Below, in pieces: positions 27,977-35,857 of a DNA stretch of 64,000 nucleotides. Each line of letters begins with the position of its first letter. Position 1 is the stretch's first letter. A program made the translations under genes and the position numbers. The DNA lies in contig NZ_CP011930.1 of the NCBI RefSeq assembly GCF_001040945.1, forward strand, positions 4,397,021 through 4,461,020, read 5' to 3'. The notes beneath the pieces are model-generated. The model was given only the letters and a program-made list of their open reading frames with translations. It made no database searches and was not told where the DNA came from. The stretch is from Herbaspirillum seropedicae. Its GTDB lineage: Bacteria > Pseudomonadota > Gammaproteobacteria > Burkholderiales > Burkholderiaceae_D.

Positions 27977-28441
27977 TCAGTGAAGGATAGCGACGACCTG
28001 CCGACCGAATGCGATCAGGTAGCCTCCGTGCTGACGCTGCCAGTGCTGTGCGACTTCCATATCAGGAAACCAGTTGGTCTGGAAGTCACAGAACTGGCCA
28101 AGCTCGAAGCGATAACGGTCCAGCAACGAAGCGGGCCGTGCATCGATCTGCCTGACACATGCTTCCCAACAGGAAAAGCCGATTTCACGCGCCAGCGTGT
28201 GCAGCAGATGTTTCAGTTGGAGACTTTCCCGCAAGGCAAACAGCTCACTGACCGACAACTCAGGCGTGACCGACATGGTCACAATGCGGCGCACGATGGG
28301 GAGAGCTTCATAGTTCCTGCCGCTGCGGGCGGTGCGCAATAGCCGTTTGCCATAGCGTCGCAAGAAATCACTGTTGCACAAGGCCGGGCCGAAACCTGCC
28401 ATGACGCCATGCGTGGAGTGGGGATAGTGAGAAGACCACAT
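27977..28441 (-). CDS. Hypothetical protein with a compact Trp-rich C-terminal domain
   Basis: 154 residues, not assigned. The N-terminal third is basic (RRYGKRLLRTARSGR). Then comes a helical segment LKHLLHTLAREIGFSCWEAC that resembles the small helical unit (LA-x-x-xGFxxWxxL) found in several glyoxalase-linked and toxin-like families, and a C-terminal segment with spaced aromatic residues (FCDFQTNWFPDMEVAQHW). No signal peptide or membrane helix. The ATG at 28441 has a good AAAGGAAA ribosome binding site, which supports it as a real gene. Composition matches its neighbours. Function unknown. Confidence 0.6.
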   Translation of the reverse strand: MWSSHYPHSTHGVMAGFGPALCNSDFLRRYGKRLLRTARSGRNYEALPIVRRIVTMSVTPELSVSELFALRESLQLKHLLHTLAREIGFSCWEACVRQIDARPASLLDRYRFELGQFCDFQTNWFPDMEVAQHWQRQHGGYLIAFGRQVVAILH

Positions 28442-28740
28442 ACGTTTCCTTTCATCAGTCGTTTTCCGCTACGACGGTCAAGGTGAAACGCTGGGTTCGA
28501 AAAGAAGGTGACACTGGGCAGATCACTGGGCAGATGCATCGGCTTTCGCGGAAACGGGCGCCCTGCCGCGCCCGCGCTGCGCATTCTAACCGCTGAAGAC
28601 GAGGTTGCCAATACACCAGCCGCACCGTTCTCGGCACACATTCCCTTGTATTGGCGATGCGGCGGCTTTCAGGCATGATGGCGAGCACACAGGGGAGAGC
28701 GGCACACAGCTCCGCCGAAATAATGAAAAAGGAAGAAACC
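28442..28740. other. Divergent intergenic region (299 bases)
   Basis: Lies between the starts of the minus-strand hypothetical gene and the DUF1304 gene and should hold both promoters. I recognise no terminator or repeat. Confidence 0.4.
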
Positions 28741-29091
28741 TTGCACACGCTCGCCACCATCCTGATCCTGCTGGTCGCCCTGGAACACGTCTGGATCCTG
28801 ATCCTGGAAATGTTCCTGTGGACCAAACCCCTGGGCCTGAAGGCCTTCGGCCAATCGCGCCAAGCCGCCGAAAGCAGCCGTGTGCTGGCCGCCAACCAGG
28901 GGCTCTACAACGGCTTCCTGGCCGCCGGGCTGTTCTGGAGCCTGAGCACCGGCGACCGCTCGGTGCAGTTGTTCTTCCTCAGTTGCGTGCTGGTGGCCGG
29001 CATCTATGGCGGCCTCACCGCCAAGCGCACCATTCTCTATGTCCAGGGCCTGCCCGCCCTGCTGGCGCTGTTGGCGGTACTGGCGAGCTGA
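28741..29091 (+). CDS. DUF1304 small membrane protein
   Basis: About 116 residues with four hydrophobic helices and the DUF1304 signatures LVALEHVWILILEMFLW at the start and ANQGLYNGFLAAGL in the middle, then GIYGGLTAKRTILYVQGLPA. Inner membrane; no function established for this family. I prefer the TTG at 28741, which has an AAGGAAG ribosome binding site six bases away; an ATG at 28723 adds six residues but has no ribosome binding site. Confidence 0.85.
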   Translation: MHTLATILILLVALEHVWILILEMFLWTKPLGLKAFGQSRQAAESSRVLAANQGLYNGFLAAGLFWSLSTGDRSVQLFFLSCVLVAGIYGGLTAKRTILYVQGLPALLALLAVLAS

Positions 29092-29223
29092 TCAGACATA
29101 AAGTTTCCCGGTCTGCGCGCCGTTAACAAGTTTCCCGATGGCATCACGCATCGACCAGACAGCAGCATTCCGGCCATCCGATGCCGGAACGACAACATCG
29201 GCTACGGGCCGAGGGAAAGCCTC

Positions 29224-29943
29224 ATGAAACAGATCAAACTCATCCTCAAGGACGAAATCTACGATTCGCTGGAGCGCGATTACCAGAACTTCGTCCGCTT
29301 TTCCACCAAGATCGACTCGGGCTTCGTGAAGCCTTCCTTCGACAACTACCTGCTGGCCAAGCTGTCGGAGAACAGCAATTTCCTTACCGAAGAAGCCGTG
29401 CAGCACCTGATGCTCTCGGGCCAGTATGCCTGGGCGCGCCGGGCCATGGACAAGGACTTCCCGGACGTGGTCCAGATCCTCATCGAGCAGGCCGCCAATT
29501 ACGGCTTCTGGATCGCGGTGCGTCACGACTGGGGAACAGACGAGCTGGTGGCCGCCTCCAAGGCCTGGGCCATGGCCATCATCAAGCAGGCCAAGGGCGA
29601 TGAAAGCCAGGTCGACGTGCTGGCCGCGCAGATCAAGGCCTCGGCCACTAGCATCGCGGTGGTGCAGGAACGTCTCAAGACGCCGGCCTCGCAACTGGCC
29701 CACGCCATGGTGCAGGAACTGCGCGAGACCCATATCGCCATCGAACACGCCTCGGGCATGGTGGCGCGCGAGAAGCTGGGGGCCATGCGCACTCTGCTCA
29801 AACTGGGACGGGCCTACGGCAATGTGTCCGAAAAGGCCGAACAGGACATGATGGAAAAGCTCAAGCGCGAAAAGCCCTGGCTCTTCGACGAAGGTCCCAA
29901 GGGCTTCTGGGGCCATGTGGCTGCCTGGTGGCGCGGGGTCTGA
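29224..29943 (+). CDS. Conserved-looking hypothetical helical protein
   Basis: 239 residues, no signal peptide or membrane span. Mostly helical by composition: IKLILKDEIYDSLERDY at the start, a QVDVLAAQIKASATSIAVV stretch that may be a short coiled coil, and a C-terminal end with Trp-rich GFWGHVAAWWRG. I do not recognise the family. Codon use matches neighbours and the initial ATG follows a GGGAAAGCCTC region with a weak ribosome binding site. Followed by a strong bidirectional terminator, so it is a single-gene unit. Confidence 0.65.
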   Translation: MKQIKLILKDEIYDSLERDYQNFVRFSTKIDSGFVKPSFDNYLLAKLSENSNFLTEEAVQHLMLSGQYAWARRAMDKDFPDVVQILIEQAANYGFWIAVRHDWGTDELVAASKAWAMAIIKQAKGDESQVDVLAAQIKASATSIAVVQERLKTPASQLAHAMVQELRETHIAIEHASGMVAREKLGAMRTLLKLGRAYGNVSEKAEQDMMEKLKREKPWLFDEGPKGFWGHVAAWWRGV

Positions 29944-29984
29944 TCGCTAGGCGCAACCGCAAGGCGACATGACTGCGAGACAAC

Positions 29985-30019
29985 AAAGGCCTGCCGACAT
30001 ACGCTGTCGGCAGGCCTTT
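29985..30019. terminator. Bidirectional terminator
   Basis: AAAGGCCTGCCGACA pairs perfectly with TGTCGGCAGGCCTTT around a 5-base loop (29985-30019), with T-rich sequence after it on the plus strand. It ends the convergent hypothetical (+) and DUF3047 (-) genes. Confidence 0.85.
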
Positions 30020-30057
30020 GAACTTTTTCCCGCGGCTATTTGCTTGTCGGGCGGACA

Positions 30058-30855
30058 TCACTGTGCCGGCATGCTGTGGTCGGGGTCGCGCATGAGGCGG
30101 ATGTCGCCATACCAGGCTTCCATCTTCTGGCTGGTGTTGTCGGTATCGGTGAGCACGCCCACGCCGACGAGGCGGCCGGGCTTTTCGCCAAAGATGCGTT
30201 CGTAGTCCTCGGCGACGTTGCGCTGGTAGCGGCGCCACTGTCCCACATGGGCCGGGCCGCTTTCGGCCACCATCATCTGGATGCGGCCGGTGCGGCCATT
30301 GGCGATCACGGTGCCGACTTCGGCCTTGCTGTCCCAGACATACATCAGCGTGGCATAGGGCAATTCATGGCCCGTCAGCAGCTTGGCCGTGTCGAAGAGG
30401 ATGGTGTCCATCAGCGAGAGCTTGTCATGGTCGCCATCGAAGGCCAGCACGATGCGTACCGGTGAATCATCGGTCTCGCGATAGCGCAGGTCGGCCGTGG
30501 GGATCAGGCCGGCCGTCTTCCAGCTCCAGCTCAGCCAGGGTTTCTTGTTGATGTCGATATCGACCGGATGACGCAGTCCCGAGGAGGCGCGATCGGCCCA
30601 GGCGTGCAGGACGCTGCGGCCATTCTCATCAATCAGCCGGTATTCGGTGGGGATCTTCTTGCGCGTGAAGGTCAGCGGCTCCCAGCCTGCCGGCAGGCCC
30701 CCGGCGGGATTGCTGGAGAACAGCGCCAAGGCCTGGTCCAGCCTAGCCTGCTTGGCCTGCCTGGCGCTGGCATCCAGCGGCGCCGGCTGCTGTGCCGAGC
30801 ATCCAGCCAGCAAGGCTGCGCCGGCCACACAGGCCGCCCCCAGGATGTGACGCAT
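30058..30855 (-). CDS. DUF3047 lipoprotein
   Basis: About 266 residues. The first 20 residues form a lipoprotein signal ending in LLAGC at the lipobox, so the mature protein is probably membrane-anchored in the periplasm. The mature part has the DUF3047 features WEPLTFTRKKIPTEYRLID, HPVDIDINKKPWLSWSWK and IVLAFDGDHDKL. Function unknown. The frame is open well upstream of 30855; I start at the ATG giving a clean lipoprotein signal, though an ATG at 30921 is possible. It is followed by a shared terminator. Confidence 0.82.
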   Translation of the reverse strand: MRHILGAACVAGAALLAGCSAQQPAPLDASARQAKQARLDQALALFSSNPAGGLPAGWEPLTFTRKKIPTEYRLIDENGRSVLHAWADRASSGLRHPVDIDINKKPWLSWSWKTAGLIPTADLRYRETDDSPVRIVLAFDGDHDKLSLMDTILFDTAKLLTGHELPYATLMYVWDSKAEVGTVIANGRTGRIQMMVAESGPAHVGQWRRYQRNVAEDYERIFGEKPGRLVGVGVLTDTDNTSQKMEAWYGDIRLMRDPDHSMPAQ

Positions 30856-31075
30856 GCAGGAAGAAGCAAGAACAGGAAAGGCAGCGTGACGCACAGGGCC
30901 ACGCAGGAAATGCAGAATCATGAAGAGCAACCGGAGAGAGCGCGGCCACCCCGACCGCAGACGAAGGCTAACAGGAAATCGCCTTACTACGACATCGGGG
31001 AAAACCCCAGACTGCAAAAAAACGTCAGGAAGCAACAGCTCAGCGCATGGCCATGCAAGGCAAGGCAAGGCCCGC

Positions 31076-32050
31076 TCAGTTTTGCTGGCGCAGGATCTGG
31101 ATGAACATCTTGGCCAGCGAAGACAGGGTGGTGTTCTTGCGGGTGACGATGCCGTAGTGCTCGATGCGGGTCTTCAGGTTCACCGGCAGGATGCCCAGCA
31201 TCTGCTTGGCGGCGAAGAAGTGGGCGATGTCCAGCGGCATGACGGCCACCATGTTCGATTGCGCCAGCAGGGTGATGGTGACGAAGGGCGAGGCGGTCTC
31301 GATCACGTTGCCGGGCACCTTCACCCCCTCCAGCTTGAACTCGTGCTCGATCCAGATGCGCATGGGCATGTTGCTCGAATAGAGGATCCAGGAGGCCTCG
31401 GCCAGTTCCTGCAGGCGCACCTTCTGGGCTGTGGCCAGGGGATGGTCGATGCCGCTGACGATGCACATGGGCTCGCCGCGCAGCATTTCGTAATGATAGA
31501 GGTTGGGCTGGGAGCTGACCGAGGAGCGCCCTATCATCAGGTCGATGCGGCCCTGGTCCAGCAGCAGCAGCTGGCGCGCGCTGGTGTCTTCGCTGATCTC
31601 GATGGAGACTTCCGGCTGGATCTCGCGCAGGCGCGAGAGCGCGCGGGTGACGAAGGGCGCTGCTCCCATGATGGTACCAATGGCCAGACGGCCGCCGCGA
31701 CCGCTGATCATGTTCTGCAATTCATCGCGCAGGTTGGCCACGTCGCTCTGGATCAGGCGCGCGTAGCGGATCACGCAGCGTCCCAGCTCAGTGGCCTCGA
31801 TCCCACGCGGGGAGCGGTCGAACAGCGTCACCCCCAGCGCATCCTCCATTTCATGCAAGGCCTTGGTGGCCGCCGGCTGGGTCATGTGCATGACCTCGGC
31901 GGCCTTGTGCAGCGAGCCCTGCTCGTCGAGCGCCGTCAGCAAGGCGACCTGGCGAAACCGCAGGCGGCTGACGATGGACCCCACCGAGGGCAGCTCGCTG
32001 GCGCCCTCGCCGAGTCGGTTATCACCCGATGAATTAAGCTCATTAGACAT
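31076..32050 (-). CDS. LysR-family regulator, GbpR-like
   Basis: 324 residues with a polar N-terminal tail of about 28 residues before the helix-turn-helix (RQVALLTALDEQGSLHKAAE then MTQPAATKALHEMEDALG). This HTH form and the DRSPRGIEATELGR segment resemble GbpR-type regulators, which often control sugar and sugar-acid uptake. The effector domain runs from about residue 115. It is divergent from the gguC relic and the sugar-acid operon, so it is the obvious candidate regulator of that locus; this is inference from position. Confidence 0.85.
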   Translation of the reverse strand: MSNELNSSGDNRLGEGASELPSVGSIVSRLRFRQVALLTALDEQGSLHKAAEVMHMTQPAATKALHEMEDALGVTLFDRSPRGIEATELGRCVIRYARLIQSDVANLRDELQNMISGRGGRLAIGTIMGAAPFVTRALSRLREIQPEVSIEISEDTSARQLLLLDQGRIDLMIGRSSVSSQPNLYHYEMLRGEPMCIVSGIDHPLATAQKVRLQELAEASWILYSSNMPMRIWIEHEFKLEGVKVPGNVIETASPFVTITLLAQSNMVAVMPLDIAHFFAAKQMLGILPVNLKTRIEHYGIVTRKNTTLSSLAKMFIQILRQQN

Positions 32051-32263
32051 CGCTGCACTCGCCTCTTATAGTCAGTCCGGAAAAACCACAATGCTAGCGC
32101 ATCTATCGACCTGCCAAGGCGATGCGTGAAAAAAGCTCAGGAGACGTTGGCAGGAGCGATGGCAAGCGCGCACCGGCATTCCTGCCGCCTGCGAATGCCC
32201 ATCGCCTGCTAGCCGCCTGCCTGGCTGACCAGAACCGACATGGCGGACAGACAAGGAGACCCG

Positions 32264-32679
32264 GTGAGGCTGATTCAATACCGCGACCGCGCAGGAACCA
32301 GGGCCACTCCAAGCTGCGCCACTGTTCCTTCGGCCCCGAGCTGCTGGTGGGGTTGCCGCCGGCGCACCTGGTGGGCATGACCCGCATCCGCCGCAATGGC
32401 CGCGTGATCTGGGAACAGGAATTCCTGACCGGTCCCGACAACATGTGCCACAGCATAGAGAACCTCGAATATCACTACTTCAAGTATTCGCATCTGCTGC
32501 ATGCCGGCGATGTGCATGTGCATTACATGGGCGCGGCCAACCTGTCCTTCGCCTACAGCGTGCGCACCGAGGATGGCGACAGCATCGAGATCAGCATTCC
32601 CGACTTCGGCGCGCCGCTGGTCAATGGCATCGCGCACGTGAAGTCGGCATTCCGGCCGGGTGGCGTCAAGCCGCTGTAA
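32264..32679 (+). pseudogene. Remnant of a GguC/AraD1-type FAH-family gene, internally deleted and frameshifted
   Basis: Two pieces of one gene are visible in different frames. From a GTG at 32264, preceded by AAGGAG, one frame reads MRLIQYRDRAGTR, the usual N-terminus of GguC-type proteins. From about 32302 another frame reads HSKLRHCSFGPELLVG, then MTRIRRNGRVIWEQEFLTG, NLEYHYFKYSHLL and GDVHVHYMGAANLSF to a stop at 32677-32679, matching the C-terminal third of the family. Roughly 190-200 central residues are missing and the pieces are out of frame, as after a single deletion. The promoter side and RBS appear intact. Family identification is from memory of GguC sequences. Confidence 0.75.
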
Positions 32680-32794
32680 CCCGACCCAGGCGCGCCGCAA
32701 GGCGCAAAGCACCCAGGCAATCATGCCAAGGCCCTGACCCCGAGGTCACACAACAAGAGGCCGACCCAGGAAAACTGCAAAGGAGACCACCCTC

Positions 32795-32845
32795 ATGCTG
32801 ATGCATCACCCTTCCCCCGGCTCTGGATCATCGGAGCGCCGATGA
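32795..32845 (+). CDS. Possible 16-residue leader peptide coupled to the transporter operon
   Basis: ATG at 32795 preceded by AAAGGAG, encoding a His/Pro/Ser-rich peptide (MLMHHPSPGSGSSERR) that ends in a TGA overlapping the permease ATG by the ATGA arrangement. A well-placed RBS and a stop-start overlap suggest it is translated and coupled to the permease gene. It may instead be incidental. Confidence 0.4.
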   Translation: MLMHHPSPGSGSSERR

Positions 32846-33525
32846 ATTACACCTTCGATTTCATGAGCGTCTTCGCCAACTGGGATCGCCTGCTCATGGG
32901 CGCCTGGCTGACGATACAGCTCTCGGCGCTGTCCATCGTGCTGGGCTTCGCCGTCGGCACGCTCTGTGCGATTGCCGGCAAGAGCCGGCTGGCGCTGGTG
33001 CGCGGCCTGGTGCTGGCCTATGTCGAGATCATCCGCAATACGCCGCTGCTGGTGCAGGTGTTCCTGGTGTTCTTCGGCCTGGCCAGCATCGGCTGGAAAC
33101 TCTCGGCAGAGACCGCCGCAGTCATTGCGCTGACCGTCAACGTCGGCGCCTATACCACCGAGATCATGCGCGCTGGCATCAACTCCATCCATCCCGGCCA
33201 GATCGAGGCGGCCGAATGCCTGGGCATGTCGCGCTTCCATGTCTACTGGCATGTGGTGTTGCTGCCGGCGGTGGAGCGCGTCTATCCCTCGCTGACCAGC
33301 CAGTTCATCCTGCTCATGCTGGCCTCCAGCATCACCTCGCAGATCTCGGCCGAAGAACTGACCGCCACCGCCAACCTGGTGCAGTCGGAAACCTTCCGCA
33401 GCTTCGAGGTGTATGCGGTCATCGCGGTGGCCTACCTGGTGCTGTCCTTCCTGTTCCGTGGCGCGTTCTGGGCAATCAGCCAGATCGCCTTCGTGCGCAA
33501 GCGCAAGCTTGGCACCAACCTGTAA
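32842..33525 (+). CDS. Polar amino acid-type ABC transporter permease (first)
   Basis: 227-residue inner-membrane permease. The LAYVEIIRNTPLLVQVF segment and the EAA loop EAAECLGMSRFHVYWHVVLL are standard for the HisMQ/GltJK class. It starts in a GATGA overlap with the possible leader peptide and has a GGAGCG ribosome binding site. It heads a transporter cluster placed within a sugar-acid catabolic locus, so its substrate may be an acidic sugar derivative rather than an amino acid; this is inference. Confidence 0.9.
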   Translation: MNYTFDFMSVFANWDRLLMGAWLTIQLSALSIVLGFAVGTLCAIAGKSRLALVRGLVLAYVEIIRNTPLLVQVFLVFFGLASIGWKLSAETAAVIALTVNVGAYTTEIMRAGINSIHPGQIEAAECLGMSRFHVYWHVVLLPAVERVYPSLTSQFILLMLASSITSQISAEELTATANLVQSETFRSFEVYAVIAVAYLVLSFLFRGAFWAISQIAFVRKRKLGTNL

Positions 33526-33534
33526 GGAGCGGCG

Positions 33535-34185
33535 ATGAACGCATTCAGTTTCCTGCATGTGGAGTACCTGCTGCAAGCGGCGGTCTGGACCGTGGTGCTG
33601 TCGCTGGTGGCCTTCGTCTTCGGCGGTGTGGCCGGCTTCGTGATCGCCTTGTGGCGGGTCTCGCCCAATGCCGTGCTGCGCGGCATTGCCAGCGGCTATA
33701 TCCAGGTGGTGCAGGGTATTCCGCTGCTGGTGATCCTGTTCGTAGCCTACTTCGGACTGGCTATCGCCGGCTTCAAGCTTACCCCGCTGGTGGCGGCCGG
33801 CATTTCCTTTGCGATCTACTGCGCCGCCTTCCTCGGCGAGATCTGGCGCGGCTGCATCCAGGCGGTGCCCAAGACCCAGTGGGAAGCCTCGGAATGCCTG
33901 GGCTTCAACCGCTTCGAGCAGCTCACCAAGGTGATCCTGCCGCAGGCGGTCAAGATCGCCACGCCGCCTACCGTGGGTTTCATGGTGCAGATCGTCAAGA
34001 ACACCTCGCTGGCCTCGGTGATCGGCTTCGTCGATCTCTCGCGCGCCGGCCAGATCATCAACAACTCGACCTTCCAGCCGTTCACCGTGTTCGGCTGTGT
34101 CGCCCTCATCTATTTTTGCCTGTGCTTCCCGCTGTCGGCGCTGTCCAAGCACTTTGAAAGGAAATTGAATGTCAGCCATCGTTAA
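33535..34185 (+). CDS. Polar amino acid-type ABC transporter permease (second)
   Basis: 216-residue partner permease with the SGYIQVVQGIPLLVILFVAYF segment and the EAA loop EASECLGFNRFEQLTKVILP. It follows the first permease by 9 bases (with an AAGGAG ribosome binding site) and its 3' end overlaps the ATPase gene by 17 bases, indicating translational coupling. Likely forms the membrane pore with the first permease. Confidence 0.9.
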   Translation: MNAFSFLHVEYLLQAAVWTVVLSLVAFVFGGVAGFVIALWRVSPNAVLRGIASGYIQVVQGIPLLVILFVAYFGLAIAGFKLTPLVAAGISFAIYCAAFLGEIWRGCIQAVPKTQWEASECLGFNRFEQLTKVILPQAVKIATPPTVGFMVQIVKNTSLASVIGFVDLSRAGQIINNSTFQPFTVFGCVALIYFCLCFPLSALSKHFERKLNVSHR

Positions 34186-34903
34186 GATCAAGGATCTGCA
34201 CAAGAGCTTCGGCAGCAACAAGGTGTTGAACGGCGTGTCGCTGGATGTACAGAAGGGCCAGATGGTGGCCATCATCGGCAAGAGCGGTTCGGGCAAGAGC
34301 ACGCTGCTGCGCTGCCTGAATGGCCTGGAAAAGGTGGACGCCGGCGACATCCAGGTCTGCGGCCATGACATCCACCATCCGGACAAGCTGAACCTGCGCG
34401 AGCTGCGCAAGCAGGTCGGCATCGTCTTCCAAAGCTACAACCTGTTCCCGCACCTGACCGTGGAGCGCAACATCACCCTGGCGCTGACCACCATCAAGAA
34501 GATGTCGACCGAGCAAGCCAAGACCATCGCCCACAAGGTCTTGCAGCTGGTAGGCCTGGAGAACAAGAAGGATGCCTATCCCGAGCAGCTGTCGGGGGGC
34601 CAGGCGCAGCGCGTGGCCATTGCCCGTTCGCTGGCGATGGCGCCGGAACTGATGCTCTTCGATGAAGTGACCTCGGCGCTGGACCCGGAACTGACCGCCG
34701 AAGTGCTCAAGGTGATGGAAGACCTGGCGCGTGGCGGCATGACCATGGTGCTGGTCACGCACGAGATGGCCTTTGCCCGCAAGCTGGCCGACGTGCTGGT
34801 GTTCATGCACCAGGGCCAGGTGTGGGAGATCGGGCCGCCGGATGAACTGTTCAGTCATCCGAAGACGGCCGAATTGCAGAAGTTCGTATCCAGCGATCTG
34901 TGA
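34169..34903 (+). CDS. Polar amino acid-type ABC transporter ATP-binding protein
   Basis: 244 residues. Walker A GKSGSGKST near 36-44, Q-loop in GIVFQSYNLFPH, signature LSGGQAQRVAIARSLA, Walker B ELMLFDEVTSALDPEL and switch His in MVLVTHEMAFA are all present. The start overlaps the second permease gene by 17 bases. Unusual only in having Val where most have Pro after DE (DEVTSALD), a known variant in this subfamily. Confidence 0.93.
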   Translation: MSAIVKIKDLHKSFGSNKVLNGVSLDVQKGQMVAIIGKSGSGKSTLLRCLNGLEKVDAGDIQVCGHDIHHPDKLNLRELRKQVGIVFQSYNLFPHLTVERNITLALTTIKKMSTEQAKTIAHKVLQLVGLENKKDAYPEQLSGGQAQRVAIARSLAMAPELMLFDEVTSALDPELTAEVLKVMEDLARGGMTMVLVTHEMAFARKLADVLVFMHQGQVWEIGPPDELFSHPKTAELQKFVSSDL

Positions 34904-34961
34904 ATCCGGTTCGCATGCCCCTTGTTTTCAGCAGCAGCACACAACCACTCAGGAGACTTCA

Positions 34962-35768
34962 ATGAAAAAACTGCTCAGCTTCACCAGAAAAGCCGCCGCT
35001 GTCGTGCTAGGCCTGGCTTGTTTCGCCCAGGCCGCGCATGCCGATGCACTGGCCGACATCAAGGCGCGCAAGAAGGTACTGGTCGCCATCGACCTGGGCG
35101 CGCCGCCCTTCGGCATGACCAACGCCAAGCTGGAACCGCAGGGCTCGGACGTGGAAACCGCGCGCCTGCTGGCCAAGGACCTGGGCGTGGAACTGGAGAT
35201 CGTGCAGGTCACCGGCCCCAACCGCATCCCCTTCCTCATGACCGGCAAGGCCGACATGGTGATCTCCTCCTTCTCGATCACGCCGGAACGCCAGAAGGTG
35301 GTGGCCTTCACCCAGCCGTATGGCGCATCGCAATTCGTGGTGGCCGCCCCCAAGGGTGAAAACATCAAGAGCCTCAACGACCTGGTCGGCAAGCGCGTCG
35401 CGGTGGTCCGCGGCAACATGCAGGATTCTCTGCTGACCCCGATCGCGCCCAAGGGAACCAACATCGTGCGCTTCGATGACGACGCCACCGTGACCGCAGC
35501 CATCATCTCGGGCCAGGTCGATGCATTGTGTACACCCAATTCGCTGGCCTCGGCCATTGCCAAGCAGAACCCGTCCAAGAACCTGGAAACCAAGTTCGCC
35601 ATCAAGGACATTCCCTATGCCATCGGCCTGCGCAAGGGCGAGCCGGCACTGGAGAAGTGGCTCAACGAATGGATCAGCGCCAACCTGAAGAACGGCAAGC
35701 TGCCCGGCATCTACCAGCAATGGGTGGGCAGCCCCATGCCTGACCTGGCGCAGTTCGCCGCCAAGTAA
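34962..35768 (+). CDS. Periplasmic substrate-binding protein of the amino acid-type transporter
   Basis: 268 residues, with a signal peptide (about residues 1-27, ending AQAAHA) and a type 3 (SBP_bac_3) binding domain: KVLVAIDLGAPPFGMTN, LMTGKADMVISSFSITPERQKVVAFTQPY, and KGEPALEKWLNEWIS. The SITPERxKVVAFT segment is common to amino acid-binding members. A ribosome binding site AGGAGAC precedes the ATG at 34962. It lies last in the transporter cluster, 58 bases after the ATPase gene, and just upstream of the UxaA-family gene. Confidence 0.92.
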   Translation: MKKLLSFTRKAAAVVLGLACFAQAAHADALADIKARKKVLVAIDLGAPPFGMTNAKLEPQGSDVETARLLAKDLGVELEIVQVTGPNRIPFLMTGKADMVISSFSITPERQKVVAFTQPYGASQFVVAAPKGENIKSLNDLVGKRVAVVRGNMQDSLLTPIAPKGTNIVRFDDDATVTAAIISGQVDALCTPNSLASAIAKQNPSKNLETKFAIKDIPYAIGLRKGEPALEKWLNEWISANLKNGKLPGIYQQWVGSPMPDLAQFAAK

Positions 35769-35857
35769 TTTCCGGCATGCCGCGCCCCACCGGGTGCGGC
35801 ATGCGCCCGCCGCGTCTGCGGCCAGCCCGTAGCACCCACGTTCTCACCGAGATCAAC

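Noticed and set aside
34169..34185. 17-base overlap of second permease and ATPase genes as a frameshift
   Set aside because: Both proteins are complete with normal ends; overlap is normal translational coupling in ABC operons.
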